A DNA stretch of 42,079 nucleotides from Nonomuraea lactucae (lineage in GTDB: Bacteria > Actinomycetota > Actinomycetes > Streptosporangiales > Streptosporangiaceae). The notes beneath the pieces are model-generated. The model was not told where the DNA came from. It did not search any database and worked only from the letters and a program-made list of their open reading frames with translations. Below are positions 1 through 7,677 of the stretch, in pieces. Both the position numbers and the translations under genes were made by a program. The DNA lies in contig NZ_QNFZ01000286.1 in the NCBI RefSeq assembly GCF_003313395.1, forward strand, positions 1 to 42,079, in the 5' to 3' direction. The number at the start of each line of letters is the position of its first letter. Within the stretch, counting starts at the first letter, position 1.

Positions 1-302
1 TCGACGATTTCGAACGAGGCGCCGGTGGCAGCCACACCGAGCCACTCCTTCACCGGAGTACCCGTGTTGATTAGACGCGCAGCCAGACGATCACCGTCAA
101 AGAGCAGTTCCTTGAGCTCCCAATGCAGGTCCGGAACCGCGTCCACATCGGCTTTCTGAACCGCGATCAGGTCGTCCCGGCTGGCCGGCTCACCGTTCAA
201 CGTGGTCCGATCGTTGATGAACTCGTCCATGCCATCGAACCTGTGGGCATTGAGCTCCTGGATGTAGCGCAGGTAGAACGCACGTAGATCAGTGTCGGAC
301 AT
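1..302 (-). CDS. SnoaL-like ester cyclase / NTF2-fold protein (C-terminus cut by window edge)
   Basis: The visible 100 residues begin [20 protein letters not shown] and continue with alternating helix and strand segments, including [15 protein letters not shown] and [22 protein letters not shown]. This pattern is typical of SnoaL-like polyketide cyclase/ester cyclase proteins, an NTF2-like fold of about 130-140 residues. Known members cyclise polyketides, but most are of unknown substrate. The ATG at 302 has an AAGGGG Shine-Dalgarno sequence seven bases upstream. The gene runs off the left edge, so the C-terminal strands are not seen. It lies directly downstream of the decayed SDR gene on the same strand. 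Two copies of a 15-base direct repeat lie about 50-85 bases upstream of its start. Fold assignment is fairly sure; the reaction is unknown. Confidence 0.75.
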   Translation of the reverse strand, partial: MSDTDLRAFYLRYIQELNAHRFDGMDEFINDRTTLNGEPASRDDLIAVQKADVDAVPDLHWELKELLFDGDRLAARLINTGTPVKEWLGVAATGASFEIV

Positions 303-1096
303 GAGATGACCCCTTCTGTATGACAACCCCAAGTCGGGGCTCCGACCGCACATTGTCAGGACGCGACACTTTGTCAGGACGCGACGCCCTACACGACCCC
401 CGACGTCTCGCCCGCCAGATCCGGTTCAGGCCGCCGTCGACGTACAGGCAGAAACCGGAGACGAAACTGCACTGCCCGCTAGCGAGGAAGGTCACGGCGA
501 CGGCGATCTCCCCCGGGCGCCCAAGCCGGCCCAGCGGCACACGCATAGCCCTGTGCTGCTTGAACTGCTCCGGGGCGGGGGCAGTGTTGACCCGGATACC
601 GCGACCCTTGAGTTCGTTGGCCCTGGTGCGGGAGAACTGCCGGGTGGCGGCCTTGGTCGCCGCGTACACGCCGAGCCCCTCATCGCCCGCGTTCAAGATC
701 ACCGAGGAGCCGTCGTTGAGCAGCGGCAGCGCCTTCTGAACGGTGAACAGCATTCCCCGGACGTTGATGCGGAACAGGGTGTCGAAGTGCTCCTCGGTGA
801 CCTGCTCGAGTGGCACGAGCGCGGCGACGGAGGCATTCGCGAACAGGACGTCCAGGCCCCGTCCCCGGCTGCGGATCGTCTCGTAGAGCCGGTCCAGGTC
901 GGCCAGGTTCGAGATGTCGCCGGTCACCGCGGTAGCCGCTGAACCGATCACTTCGACGGCCGCGTCGAGTTCGGTCTTGCGCCGGCGCCGGCGATGAACA
1001 CGTGCGCGCCCTCGGCCGCCAGTCGCCGACACTGGCCAGGCCGATTCCGGCGCTACCCCCGGTGACGAGAGCGGTCTTACCGTCAAGTAGTCCCAC
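289..1096 (-). pseudogene. Short-chain dehydrogenase/reductase (SDR), decayed
   Basis: The start is GTG at 1096, with AAGGGGG seven bases upstream. It encodes VGLLDGKTALVTGGSAGIGLA, the classical SDR cofactor motif TGGSAGIG. The frame then breaks: LAAEGAHVFIAG lies in a second frame and RRKTELDAAVEVIG in a third, which fits two single-base losses near 1010-1055. Further on, FANAS, the catalytic YAATK and the C-terminal YVDGGLNRI are readable. However, segments normally found between SVILNA and GVYAATK, and in the loop after GIRVN, are shortened. The normal stop after NRI is also lost and the frame runs on to 289. The family uses NAD(P) to interconvert alcohols and ketones. It lies opposite a TetR gene with paired operators between, so it was probably that regulator's target. 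Confidence 0.8.
353..385. repeat. Direct repeat, 15-base unit with 18-base period
   Basis: TTGTCAGGACGCGAC occurs at 353-367 and again at 371-385, three bases apart. It lies just upstream of the SnoaL-like start on the minus strand and inside the read-through tail of the decayed SDR frame. The spacing and place suggest a regulator site for the SnoaL-like gene, but a chance local duplication is equally possible. Confidence 0.5.
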
Positions 1097-1117
1097 GTTG
1101 ATGCCCCCTTCCATTTC

Positions 1118-1170
1118 TGCAGCGATCCCTACATAAGTCGGACGGTAGCACTTCTGTAGCGATCGCTGCA
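1118..1170. promoter_or_regulatory. Paired TetR-type operators between SDR pseudogene and TetR gene
   Basis: Two 16-base imperfect palindromes of consensus TGYAGCGATCSCTRCA are present: TGCAGCGATCCCTACA at 1118-1133 and TGTAGCGATCGCTGCA at 1155-1170. They are 37 bases apart, in the 94-base gap between the divergent starts at 1096 and 1191. Their position fits autoregulation by the TetR gene and control of the SDR gene. The match to each other is seen directly; binding is inferred. Confidence 0.75.
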
Positions 1171-1190
1171 AAAAGAGGTAGGCTGAAGGA

Positions 1191-1799
1191 GTGGGGAGGA
1201 AACAGGGCGGCCCCATCGGCCGGCCGCGAAAATTCGACGCCGACGAAGCTCTCGAGCGCGCCGTGCTGACCTTCTGGGAGCATGGCTACGAGGGGGCCAG
1301 CACGGCCCAGCTGGCGGACGCGATGGGCATCTCCACCACTAGCATGTACGCAGCCTTCGGCAACAAGGAGGAACTGTTCTGCAAGGCCCTGGAGCGCTAC
1401 ACCGAAGGCCCGAGCGCATACCTGACACAGGCCCTGGAGGAGCCGACCGCCCTCGGCGTCGCCACCGCGATCCTGGCCGGCACCGTTCGAACAACTACCC
1501 GCCCGGCCCATCCCCACGGGTGCCTGGGGGTCCAGGGCGCCCTGGCCGCCAGCGACTCCGGGCGTGGAGTCCGCGACCTTCTCGTCGCCTGGCGTAACAA
1601 TTCCTACTCCTGCGTCCGAGAGCGGTTCCAGCGAGCCGTCGACGACGGCGACCTTCCTCCGGAAACCGATCCGGGGCTCCTGGCCCGCTACGTCACCACT
1701 CTGGCGTTCGGTATCGCCGTGCAAGCCGCGAGCGGTGTCGGCCGCGATGAACTCCAGGAGTTGGCCGACGCCGCCCTGCGCAACTGGCCGCTCTCATGA
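1191..1799 (+). CDS. TetR/AcrR family transcriptional regulator
   Basis: A 202-residue protein. The N-terminal helix-turn-helix (about residues 8-55) reads GRPRKFDADEALERAVLTF and AMGISTTSMYAAFGNKEELF, typical of the TetR DNA-binding domain. The remaining helical part is the ligand/dimer domain. Its sequence (TTRPAHPHGCLGVQGALA) resembles TetR_C domains found beside oxidoreductases. The GTG start at 1191 is chosen because GAAGGA lies just upstream and the HTH begins at the expected distance. It is divergent from the SDR pseudogene with two matching operators in between. It probably represses that gene and itself; the ligand is unknown. The gene looks intact although its presumed target is broken. 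Confidence 0.92.
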   Translation: MGRKQGGPIGRPRKFDADEALERAVLTFWEHGYEGASTAQLADAMGISTTSMYAAFGNKEELFCKALERYTEGPSAYLTQALEEPTALGVATAILAGTVRTTTRPAHPHGCLGVQGALAASDSGRGVRDLLVAWRNNSYSCVRERFQRAVDDGDLPPETDPGLLARYVTTLAFGIAVQAASGVGRDELQELADAALRNWPLS

Positions 1800-1969
1800 G
1801 AACCGCCCAGCGCTGGTCTTCGCGAGAAGCTGCTCGCTGTAGCGGCCGTTTCTTACCAACGACCCTTCGCCCGAGCAAGATCAATAGAGCTCCTGAGCTT
1901 GCCGCTGGATGTTCTGCTCGTCGGTCCTGACCCGGACCAGGGGCTTATCGACAACGGAACGGCCAGTGG

Positions 1970-2054
1970 CGTCAGCGAGCCGACACGGGCGGAGTCGCCT
2001 GTTAAGACACTCGGCTGGCGTACTCCTGCCGAGGCGTTCAACGAGCATCCATAA
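1970..2054 (+). pseudogene. IS30-family transposase, extreme C-terminal scrap
   Basis: The frame ending at the TAA at 2052-2054 reads TLGWRTPAEAFNEHP. This closely resembles the C-terminal RPRKTLGWRTPAEALNE signature of IS30-family transposases. Only about 15-20 residues are recognisable, so the element itself is gone. No inverted repeat could be identified. The next IS scrap begins immediately after it. Confidence 0.5.
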
Positions 2055-2332
2055 GCACGGGGTAGTGCGGTCGATGGGCCGAGTCGGGTGCGCGCTCGAC
2101 AACGGAGCCGCCGAGTCGCTCAACAGCACGCTGAAGGTCGAGTTCGTGCACCGGCATCACTTCCGTACCCCGGGCGGAGGCTCGGCTGAAGATCGCGACC
2201 TGGATCGCCGACTTCTACAACGTCAGGCGCAGGCACAGTGCCAACGACGGGCTGCCGCCTGTCACATTCGAGGACCAGATGATCGAGAAGATGCAAGCAT
2301 CAACGGCCCTGCTGAGGGCCGCTGTGGCATAG
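2055..2332 (+). pseudogene. IS3/IS150-type transposase OrfB, C-terminal remnant with frameshift
   Basis: The sequence reads SMGRVGCALDNGAAESLNST followed by LKVEFVHRHHFRT. This is the last part of a DDE integrase core, with the catalytic Glu in AAES. After a frameshift near 2175 it continues ARLKIATWIADFYNVRRRHS and NDGLPPVTFEDQMIEKM, ending at TAG 2330-2332. The first two-thirds of the protein is missing. Together with the IS30 scrap it forms a composite scar just upstream of the thioesterase gene. Confidence 0.75.
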
Positions 2333-2367
2333 GACCGTCTCCACGGTTTGATTTTGAGGGGATTGAC

Positions 2368-3192
2368 ATGGGTGAAAACAGGTTTCCGTCCCGGATCGAT
2401 GTCCACGCGCGTCAGGGCGATCTCGGCCGGGACGGCTCGGTAAGCACGATCGGGCTGGCACGCTGGCTGGAGGACGCCCGGTTACGGGTGCGGCTGCGCC
2501 GGTTCGAACGACTCGTCGGTGTCGGTGCGTTTGACAGGTTCAGCATCATCCTCGTCAGTCAAAGCGTCGAACGGCTCGCGCCCGTCGGCCGGACGGATGC
2601 GAATGTGCAGGTCCACACCGGCATTCGCCACATCGGACGATCGTCGTTCACATACGAACAAGCGGTCCTGGCCGACGGCAGACGCGTCGGCGGCGGAGGA
2701 GCCACCATCGTGCTGGCCGGGGCTACGGGGCCGCTCACCTTGCCGGACGAGCTGATCGCCGATCTCGCCGACCTTCAGTTGGCGGCATCCGAACAGCAGA
2801 TGCCTCCCCGACCAGGGGCCGACCGCAGAGAGCGGGGCTACTACCCGGGTTCCGTCTCGCTGCGGGCCCGGATCGGCGACGTCGACTACAACGAGCACGT
2901 CAACTTCATGGCCCTGGCAACTTGGTACGACGAGGCCATCGCGACGCTTACGCGGAAGGCGATGGAGATCGGTCGGGAAGGGCCAGTGCCGGACCTGCTC
3001 CCCTGGTCATATCGCATTCACTACCTCGGCGAAGTGGCCTATCCCGGCGATTACGAGATCGGCGTGCTCGTCCGCTCCTTCGACGCTGATGCCGTGTGCT
3101 ACGAACTCGGAGTCTTCCAGGGCGACGAGTGCCTGGGCGTGGCCGATGCCGTGGGGCCACGTGGTGAGCTACCCACCGTGGCCCTCGCGTAG
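2368..3192 (+). CDS. Acyl-CoA/ACP thioesterase-like protein with two hotdog domains
   Basis: A 274-residue protein. The ATG at 2368 has a GAGGGG Shine-Dalgarno six bases upstream; the frame is open further upstream but overlaps the transposase scar, so that start is rejected. The C-terminal half (about residues 165-270) contains YYPGSVSLRARIGDVDYNEHVN and FMALATWYDEAI. This matches the hotdog signature of 4-hydroxybenzoyl-CoA-thioesterase-like enzymes (D-x-N-x-H-V-N followed by an E/D-rich helix). The N-terminal half (LEDARLRVRLRRFERLVGVG) resembles a second, more diverged hotdog domain, giving the fused double-hotdog layout of fatty-acyl thioesterases. The expected role is cytoplasmic hydrolysis of an acyl thioester. 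It stands alone between IS scars, and the substrate cannot be told. Confidence 0.7.
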   Translation: MGENRFPSRIDVHARQGDLGRDGSVSTIGLARWLEDARLRVRLRRFERLVGVGAFDRFSIILVSQSVERLAPVGRTDANVQVHTGIRHIGRSSFTYEQAVLADGRRVGGGGATIVLAGATGPLTLPDELIADLADLQLAASEQQMPPRPGADRRERGYYPGSVSLRARIGDVDYNEHVNFMALATWYDEAIATLTRKAMEIGREGPVPDLLPWSYRIHYLGEVAYPGDYEIGVLVRSFDADAVCYELGVFQGDECLGVADAVGPRGELPTVALA

Positions 3193-3204
3193 CCGTTGTG
3201 ACAT

Positions 3205-3388
3205 CTTCAATAGCCTCGCCTACCAGGGCCGACGCAGTTATGGCCGCCAGTATCTGCGCGGGCCGCTACTCGACGGAAAGCGGAATTCGGTGGAGCCGAT
3301 GGCGGGCCGGTTAGGCCTGCCCCGGCAGAATCTTGGTCACTTCATCGCTCAGTCCACCTGGAACCAAGCTATGAGGGCTGCGCGGTAA
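3205..3388 (+). pseudogene. IS701-family transposase, N-terminal fragment
   Basis: The frame reads RRSYGRQYLRGPLLDGKRNS then VEPMAGRLG and NLGHFIAQSTWNQA. This corresponds to the N-terminal YLRGLLLDGRRKSVEPMA...FV.QSPWD pattern of IS701-type (DDE_5) transposases. Only about 55 residues remain of a protein usually near 400 residues. The stop at 3388 overlaps the end of the TetR gene on the other strand. Confidence 0.7.
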
Positions 3389-4067
3389 CAGTGATCCCGA
3401 CGAGGAGGAATTCGACGCCCGTGATGAATTGCTGACGTTCGTCGTGTTCGGCCAGCTCGTGCGCTGTGCTGTAGGCAAAGGGGTGCGTAGAGGATCGCTG
3501 CCCCCCGCGCCAATCATCAGCTATGTCTGCCAGGACATCTGTCCTGCCGACCTGGCGCGCGTGTCGTGCCGCGGCGGCATATTGACTGGCGACGCCGAGT
3601 ACGTAGTTCACCAGCGCCGAAGCTGCCATGAAACGGCTCGGTCTGGCGATTCTCAAGGCGTCGAGATGCTCACCGATGCTCTCGAACAATTCCAGGAGTG
3701 CTGGTTGTCCAGGTTGATCGGTAAGCTGGGCACCGACCCACGGATGCTCGTCGATGGTGTCGAAGAGGGTCAGCATCAGAGCCCGGATGTCGGCACCGGG
3801 ATCGCTGTTCCGGGGCTTGCGCGAGATGGCTCGCGTGACAAGCTCGGCGGCGGCGGCGGCGAGGATTGCTTGTTTGCTTTTCAGGTGGTGATAGATAGCG
3901 CCGGGACCGGTGGCCAGAGCTTGCGCGAGGGTACGGGCGGTCAGCGCCTCCTCGCCCTCGGAGTCCAAGATCGTGATCGCCGCGTCGACGATCTTCGACG
4001 CTGTGAGCGCGTCCAAGCGGCGCTGCCGGCCCTGTTGGCGCTTGGGGTTCTCGTCCATGCGTCCCAT
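3369..4067 (-). CDS. TetR family regulator of the divergent ABM monooxygenase (module 1)
   Basis: A 232-residue protein from ATG 4067 (MGRMDENPKRQQGRQ); a second ATG lies at 4058. A start further upstream would be TTG and would lie inside the operator, so it is rejected. The HTH (about residues 28-65) reads LTARTLAQALATGPGAIYHH, followed by helices with HPWVGAQLTDQPGQPALLEL and VNYVLGVASQYAAAA. This C-terminal layout is shared with the TetR encoded at 6922-7587, so the two look like paralogues. Two boxes of the form TTGGAAC-N3-GTTCCAA lie between it and the divergent monooxygenase gene. Autorepression and repression of that gene are inferred. The ligand, perhaps an aromatic or quinone compound, is unknown. 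Confidence 0.9.
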   Translation of the reverse strand: MGRMDENPKRQQGRQRRLDALTASKIVDAAITILDSEGEEALTARTLAQALATGPGAIYHHLKSKQAILAAAAAELVTRAISRKPRNSDPGADIRALMLTLFDTIDEHPWVGAQLTDQPGQPALLELFESIGEHLDALRIARPSRFMAASALVNYVLGVASQYAAAARHARQVGRTDVLADIADDWRGGQRSSTHPFAYSTAHELAEHDERQQFITGVEFLLVGITVTAQPS

Positions 4068-4077
4068 CTTGACATTC

Positions 4078-4117
4078 GTGGAACGGTGTTCCAAACTTGG
4101 TTGGAATGGCGTTCCAA
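4078..4117. promoter_or_regulatory. Paired operators of module 1
   Basis: GTGGAACGGTGTTCCAA (4078-4094) and TTGGAATGGCGTTCCAA (4101-4117) are near-palindromes with 7-base arms and a 3-base centre, set 23 bases apart. They fill the gap between the TetR start (4067) and the ABM start (4142). The same architecture, with TTGGAGC arms, recurs at 6858-6901 beside the paralogous TetR. Binding is inferred. Confidence 0.8.
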
Positions 4118-4141
4118 AGTCGACGTGGCAAGGAGAGGCAT

Positions 4142-4459
4142 ATGGACAGGCACCAGCCCGGAGTTGTGCTCCGTTTCCAGGCCAAGAAGGACAAGGGCGA
4201 TGAACTCTTCCAGCTCGTCACCGATCTGCACCACACGGGCGACCCCGATGGCCCTGTCGACTGGGTTCTCAGCCGCGACGCCAGCAACTCGGACGTGATG
4301 TGGGCGTTCGAGTTCTACCGCGATCAGGACTCCTTCGACCGCCATTACTCCAACCCCGTGCTCGACGGGCTGCATCAGCGCGTGTTCGACCTACTCGCGG
4401 ACGAGGAGGGTCTTGATTCGTCGATGCGCGTCGACGTGCACATCGTATCCGCGAACTGA
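4142..4459 (+). CDS. Antibiotic biosynthesis monooxygenase (ABM)-like protein
   Basis: A 105-residue protein starting MDRHQPGVVLRFQAKKDKGD at ATG 4142, with AAGGAGAG upstream at good spacing. The alternating strands and helices (VVLRFQAKKDKGDELFQLV, VMWAFEFYRDQDSFDRHYSN) fit the dimeric ferredoxin-like ABM fold of about 100 residues. The family includes cofactor-free quinone-forming and quinol monooxygenases such as YgiN and ActVA-Orf6, along with many proteins of unknown role. It is divergent from a TetR gene with two operators between, so expression is probably induced by that regulator's ligand. A likely role is redox detoxification of a small aromatic compound. No catalytic residue can be assigned with confidence. 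Confidence 0.7.
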   Translation: MDRHQPGVVLRFQAKKDKGDELFQLVTDLHHTGDPDGPVDWVLSRDASNSDVMWAFEFYRDQDSFDRHYSNPVLDGLHQRVFDLLADEEGLDSSMRVDVHIVSAN

Positions 4460-4475
4460 CTCATACGGTTCCGAT

Positions 4476-4505
4476 GGGGCGGCCGGGTCTGAACCCGACC
4501 GCCCC
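4476..4505 (+). terminator. Rho-independent-like hairpin after ABM gene
   Basis: An inverted repeat with 13-base arms and one mismatch, loop CTGA, lies 17 bases after the ABM stop (GGGGCGGCCGGGT against ACCCGACCGCCCC). There is no T-run, as is common in actinomycete terminators. Confidence 0.65.
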
Positions 4506-4592
4506 GAGTGCAGATGAGAATGACGGCGCGGCTCGTCGACGAGCCGCCACGTCGGACAATAGCCAAAATGACTCAAGAAACGGGCCAGATTC

Positions 4593-5081
4593 GTGCACTC
4601 AGCAGTCTATGTCAATTTCCTCGGGTTCTTGGGAGCGTGGCTGTTGGTAGCCGGCCCTCTCTATCAAGGATCAATCGAGTTGAGGGAGCGGCAGGTCGAC
4701 CGGGCAGGCTTTGAAGCAGCCGCCCAGAAAGTTCCGTTCCCCGCGCTACCGTCAAAGTGGTGGTGGACTCTTCCGCCGGTGATGCTCGCCCTGCGCCGGC
4801 GGAGGACAAGCACCTACTGGCGTCAGGTTGTTGCTTTGTTCACACCAGCGCAACGAACCGAGTTCATCGGCCTCACCCGAAAGGCCACCGGATGGTTCGC
4901 CGTTGCCGGAGGCGCGTCTCTCATCGCGCTCAAGGAAACGTGGGAGCTCTCCGAAACCCTCGAATGGCATTTCTTCGGATTCTTCATCGGCTCGATCCTC
5001 ATGCTCATCCTGTCCATCGGCGGCGCGAAGGTTGGTGCCGGCCCCAGGGCCCCGGCAAAGTCGTTAGGTGACGCCGAGTAG
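4593..5081 (+). CDS. Small membrane protein of unknown function
   Basis: A 162-residue protein from GTG 4593; no ATG in this frame gives a better start. Three hydrophobic segments are visible: about residues 6-26 (VNFLGFLGAWLLVAGPLYQG), 99-114 (GWFAVAGGASLIALKE) and 125-146 (HFFGFFIGSILMLILSIGG). They are separated by a basic cytoplasmic-type loop with LRRRRTSTYWRQVVALF. I do not recognise the family. The C-terminus overlaps by 18 bases the end of the convergent ISAs1 remnant, so the tail after GAKVG may have been altered by the insertion. It lies between the ABM terminator and the IS remnant with no partner gene. Confidence 0.6.
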   Translation: MHSAVYVNFLGFLGAWLLVAGPLYQGSIELRERQVDRAGFEAAAQKVPFPALPSKWWWTLPPVMLALRRRRTSTYWRQVVALFTPAQRTEFIGLTRKATGWFAVAGGASLIALKETWELSETLEWHFFGFFIGSILMLILSIGGAKVGAGPRAPAKSLGDAE

Positions 5082-5690
5082 GGCCAGTAGTCGGTTGGCG
5101 TTGCGGGCGTGGTGGCGGTTGGCGGCGGCGATGTTGGTGGCGCCGGCGAGGCGAGGGCGCCGATGGCGGCGTTGCGGAGGGTGGCCATGACTTGGGGGTC
5201 GGTGCCGGTGTGGATTTGGGATCGGTCTTCGTCGTAGGTGACGTCACGGACCCAGTGGACCTTGTTCTCGATGGTCCAGTGTCCGCGGATCCAGTCGGCC
5301 GGCTGGATCGGTTTCGCTTGGTGGGTAAGGAGATCCGTGATCGCGTAGAGGGTCTCGGTGGTGCAGCGTTCGGGCTCGTCGAGACGGCGGCGGCGACGGC
5401 GGATCTGGATGGCCTGGGCGGCGTGGGGGAAGTCGATGCCGGTAGAGACGGACAGGATCTTCAGGGTGCGGATCTCGCGGCGGCCGTGACCGCCCGTGGT
5501 GTGGCGGTCGGCGTCGGGTACCAGCCGCCAGGGCAAGCCGGCCAGTTGCTGGTGCAGGCTGGGCTGGTTGCCTTTGACGGTGAGGATCCAGTGCGCGCCG
5601 CGCCGGGCGAGGTAGGCGACGTGGTCCCGCTGGCAGGGCAACGCGTCGGCGGTCACCACGACGCCGTGCAGATCGTTGAGCGTCAGGATT
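5064..5690 (-). pseudogene. ISAs1-family transposase, C-terminal half with frameshift
   Basis: On the minus strand NDLHGVVVTADALPCQRDHV, ARRGAHWILTVKGNQPSLHQ and WIRGHWTIENKVHWVRDVTY follow in order, then EDRSQIHTG and MATLRNAAIGAL. These are the hallmarks of ISAs1-type transposases (DDE_Tnp_ISAs1). A frameshift near 5156 precedes the normal tail NIAAANRHHARNANRLLALL, ending at TAA 5064. The N-terminal half is absent. The break lies at about 5690, directly against the 3' end of the FAD monooxygenase gene. No terminal repeat could be fixed. Confidence 0.85.
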
Positions 5691-6837
5691 GCGCGGGTTC
5701 CTGGTGTGGCGCGTTGAGGGCGGTGGTGAAGAGGTCGGCGAGTTTGAACGGTGTCTGGTCGCCGAGGAAGAGGTCGACGGTCTCGTTCGCATCGGCGTAT
5801 GCGGCGTCGCTGCGCGGGAAGAGACCCTGTTCGTAGGTGGTGAGTGCCGCTTCGATGTCGCCGGGGTTGGCGGCGATCGCCTTGGCGAGTTCGGCGCCGT
5901 CGAGCATCGCCAGGTTCGCGCCCTCACCGGACGGCGGCATCAGGTGTGCGGCGTCGCCGAGGAGTGTCACGCCGGGGGTGCGGTCCCATCGGTGCCCGTC
6001 GGGGAGGGTGTAGATCGGGCGCGGGACCGGCGCGGTGTCGCTGTCGGTGATCAGAGCGGTGAGCTCCGGCGCCCATCCCTGGAGCTCGGCCGCGACCTGG
6101 GCGGTCGCGGCGGCGGTGTCGGTGAAGTCGATGCCGGCCACCCACTCCTCAGGGCAGTGCAGCTCGAAGTACGTGTGCAGGATGTCGCCCGCCTCGCGGT
6201 GCGCGATGATCCCCTTTCCGGGAGACAGGGCGTACATCGCGCCGCAGCCGACCGCCTTGGCCGCCGCGGGGTGCCGCTCGTCGGCGTCGTGCAGGAAGGT
6301 CTCGATGGAGGAGGTGCCGGTGTAGCGGGGCTTGGCATCGGACAGCAGCGGCCTGATCCTCGACCAGGCGCCGTCGGCGCCGACCAGGAGGCCGGTGGTC
6401 ACGGCTGGTCCCTTGGCGAAGGTCACCTCATGCAGGCCGTCGCCCAGGGGCCGGGCACCGGTGGCCTTGCGTCCCCACTGGATACTCTCGGCAGGCAAGG
6501 AGTCGAGCAGAATCCGGCGCAGGTCGCCGCGGAGCACCTCTGGACGCCCGTGCGTGCCGTCGTCGGGCATTTCGGCCAGCACCGTTCCGCGGGAGTCGAG
6601 CACGCGTGAAGCCGCGCCGCCCTCATGGATGATCGCGCGGAACTCCTCCATCAGGCCGGCCGCCTCGAGCGCGAGCTGCCCGTTGTAATCGTGGATGTCG
6701 AGCCGGCCGCCCTGCGTGCGGGCCTCCGTAGAGGAATCGGCTTCATAGACCGTCGCGGGGATGCCGTTGACATGCAGAACGCGGGCGAGGGTGAGGCCAC
6801 CAAGGCCCGCACCGATGATCGTGACTGGTGTCGTCAT
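5683..6837 (-). CDS. FAD-dependent monooxygenase, TetX/PHBH-like
   Basis: A 384-residue protein, full length for the class. It carries the N-terminal dinucleotide motif VTIIGAGLGGLTLARVL (residues 5-21), the RGDLRRILL segment (about 115) and the second FAD motif GVTLLGDAAHLMPPSGEGAN (about 292-311). These define group A flavoprotein hydroxylases such as TetX and p-hydroxybenzoate hydroxylase. It would hydroxylate an aromatic or polyketide substrate with NAD(P)H and O2 in the cytoplasm. ATG 6837 is chosen over ATG 6840 because GAGAGG is then six bases upstream. It is divergent from a TetR gene with two perfect palindromic boxes between. The last residues (HQEPAQS) adjoin the ISAs1 scar and may be altered by it. 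It could serve in antibiotic inactivation or biosynthesis; the substrate is unknown. Confidence 0.88.
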   Translation of the reverse strand: MTTPVTIIGAGLGGLTLARVLHVNGIPATVYEADSSTEARTQGGRLDIHDYNGQLALEAAGLMEEFRAIIHEGGAASRVLDSRGTVLAEMPDDGTHGRPEVLRGDLRRILLDSLPAESIQWGRKATGARPLGDGLHEVTFAKGPAVTTGLLVGADGAWSRIRPLLSDAKPRYTGTSSIETFLHDADERHPAAAKAVGCGAMYALSPGKGIIAHREAGDILHTYFELHCPEEWVAGIDFTDTAAATAQVAAELQGWAPELTALITDSDTAPVPRPIYTLPDGHRWDRTPGVTLLGDAAHLMPPSGEGANLAMLDGAELAKAIAANPGDIEAALTTYEQGLFPRSDAAYADANETVDLFLGDQTPFKLADLFTTALNAPHQEPAQS

Positions 6838-6857
6838 CATGTTCCTCTCAAACTCGA

Positions 6858-6901
6858 TTGGAGCGCTGCTCCAATATATCCATTTTGGAGCAGCGCTCCA
6901 A
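6858..6901. promoter_or_regulatory. Paired operators of module 2
   Basis: TTGGAGCGCTGCTCCAA (6858-6874) and TTGGAGCAGCGCTCCAA (6885-6901) each have perfect 7-base arms and 3-base centres, 27 bases apart. They lie between the monooxygenase start (6837) and the TetR start (6922). They match the module 1 boxes except that the arm carries G instead of A at its sixth base. Confidence 0.85.
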
Positions 6902-6921
6902 ACGGTGGCATGATGGAACTC

Positions 6922-7587
6922 ATGGCGACCAGGACGAAACGAGGGGAACGGCGCGCGGACGCGCTGTCGAGGGAGCGGATCGTCGAGGCGGCCATCGAGA
7001 TCCTCGACGCCGGCGGTGAGAGCGCCCTGACCATCCGCGCGCTCACGGCCCGCCTGGCGACAGGGACCGGGGCGATCTATCACCACGTCGCCAACATGAA
7101 CGAACTGCTCGCGGCGGCCACCGACGACGTCATCGCCAATGCCATGACCGACGTGGTCAGCGTCGCCGACCCGCGGAAGGCGATCCGGGCCATCGCCCTG
7201 GCAGTGTTCGACGCGACTGACTCCCACCCCTGGGCGGGCTCCCAGCTCTCGCGCGAGCCGTGGCAGCCCGCGTTCCTGCAGATCGCCGAAAGCCTCGGCA
7301 GGCACCTCCAGGCGCTTGGTGTCCCCCAGCGAGCACAGTTCGACTGCGGATCCGCGCTCGGGAACTACATCCTCGGCGTCGCCGGACAGAACGCCGCCCG
7401 CGCCCGCCTCCACCCGCACGACCGGTCGGCCGTACTCGAAGACATCGCCGCACGGTGGGCGCAACTCGACCCCGACAAGTACCCGATCATGCGCCAGGTG
7501 GCGGCACAACTGCCCGAGCACGACGACCGCACGCAGTTCCTGGTCGGCATCGACCTCATCCTGGCCGGCATCACAACCGTCCTCTAA
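6922..7587 (+). CDS. TetR family regulator of the divergent FAD monooxygenase (module 2)
   Basis: A 221-residue protein from ATG 6922, with GGAA five bases upstream; ATGs at 6910 and 6913 are in frame and would leave almost no leader after the operator. The HTH reads LTIRALTARLATGTGAIYHH, nearly the same recognition region as the paralogue at 3369-4067 (LATGPGAIYHH). The C-terminal part shares HPWAGSQLSREPWQPAFLQI and LGNYILGVAGQNAAR with it. The perfect TTGGAGC boxes just upstream are its likely binding sites, giving autorepression and control of the FAD monooxygenase. The inducer is unknown but is plausibly the monooxygenase substrate. Confidence 0.92.
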   Translation: MATRTKRGERRADALSRERIVEAAIEILDAGGESALTIRALTARLATGTGAIYHHVANMNELLAAATDDVIANAMTDVVSVADPRKAIRAIALAVFDATDSHPWAGSQLSREPWQPAFLQIAESLGRHLQALGVPQRAQFDCGSALGNYILGVAGQNAARARLHPHDRSAVLEDIAARWAQLDPDKYPIMRQVAAQLPEHDDRTQFLVGIDLILAGITTVL

Positions 7588-7677
7588 ACAGCGTCCGAGG
7601 ACCACCCCGCACCCCCGCCCGGCGACCATCGGGCCTTCGGAGGAAACCAGCGGAACCACCGCGACCGTGACCACTCT

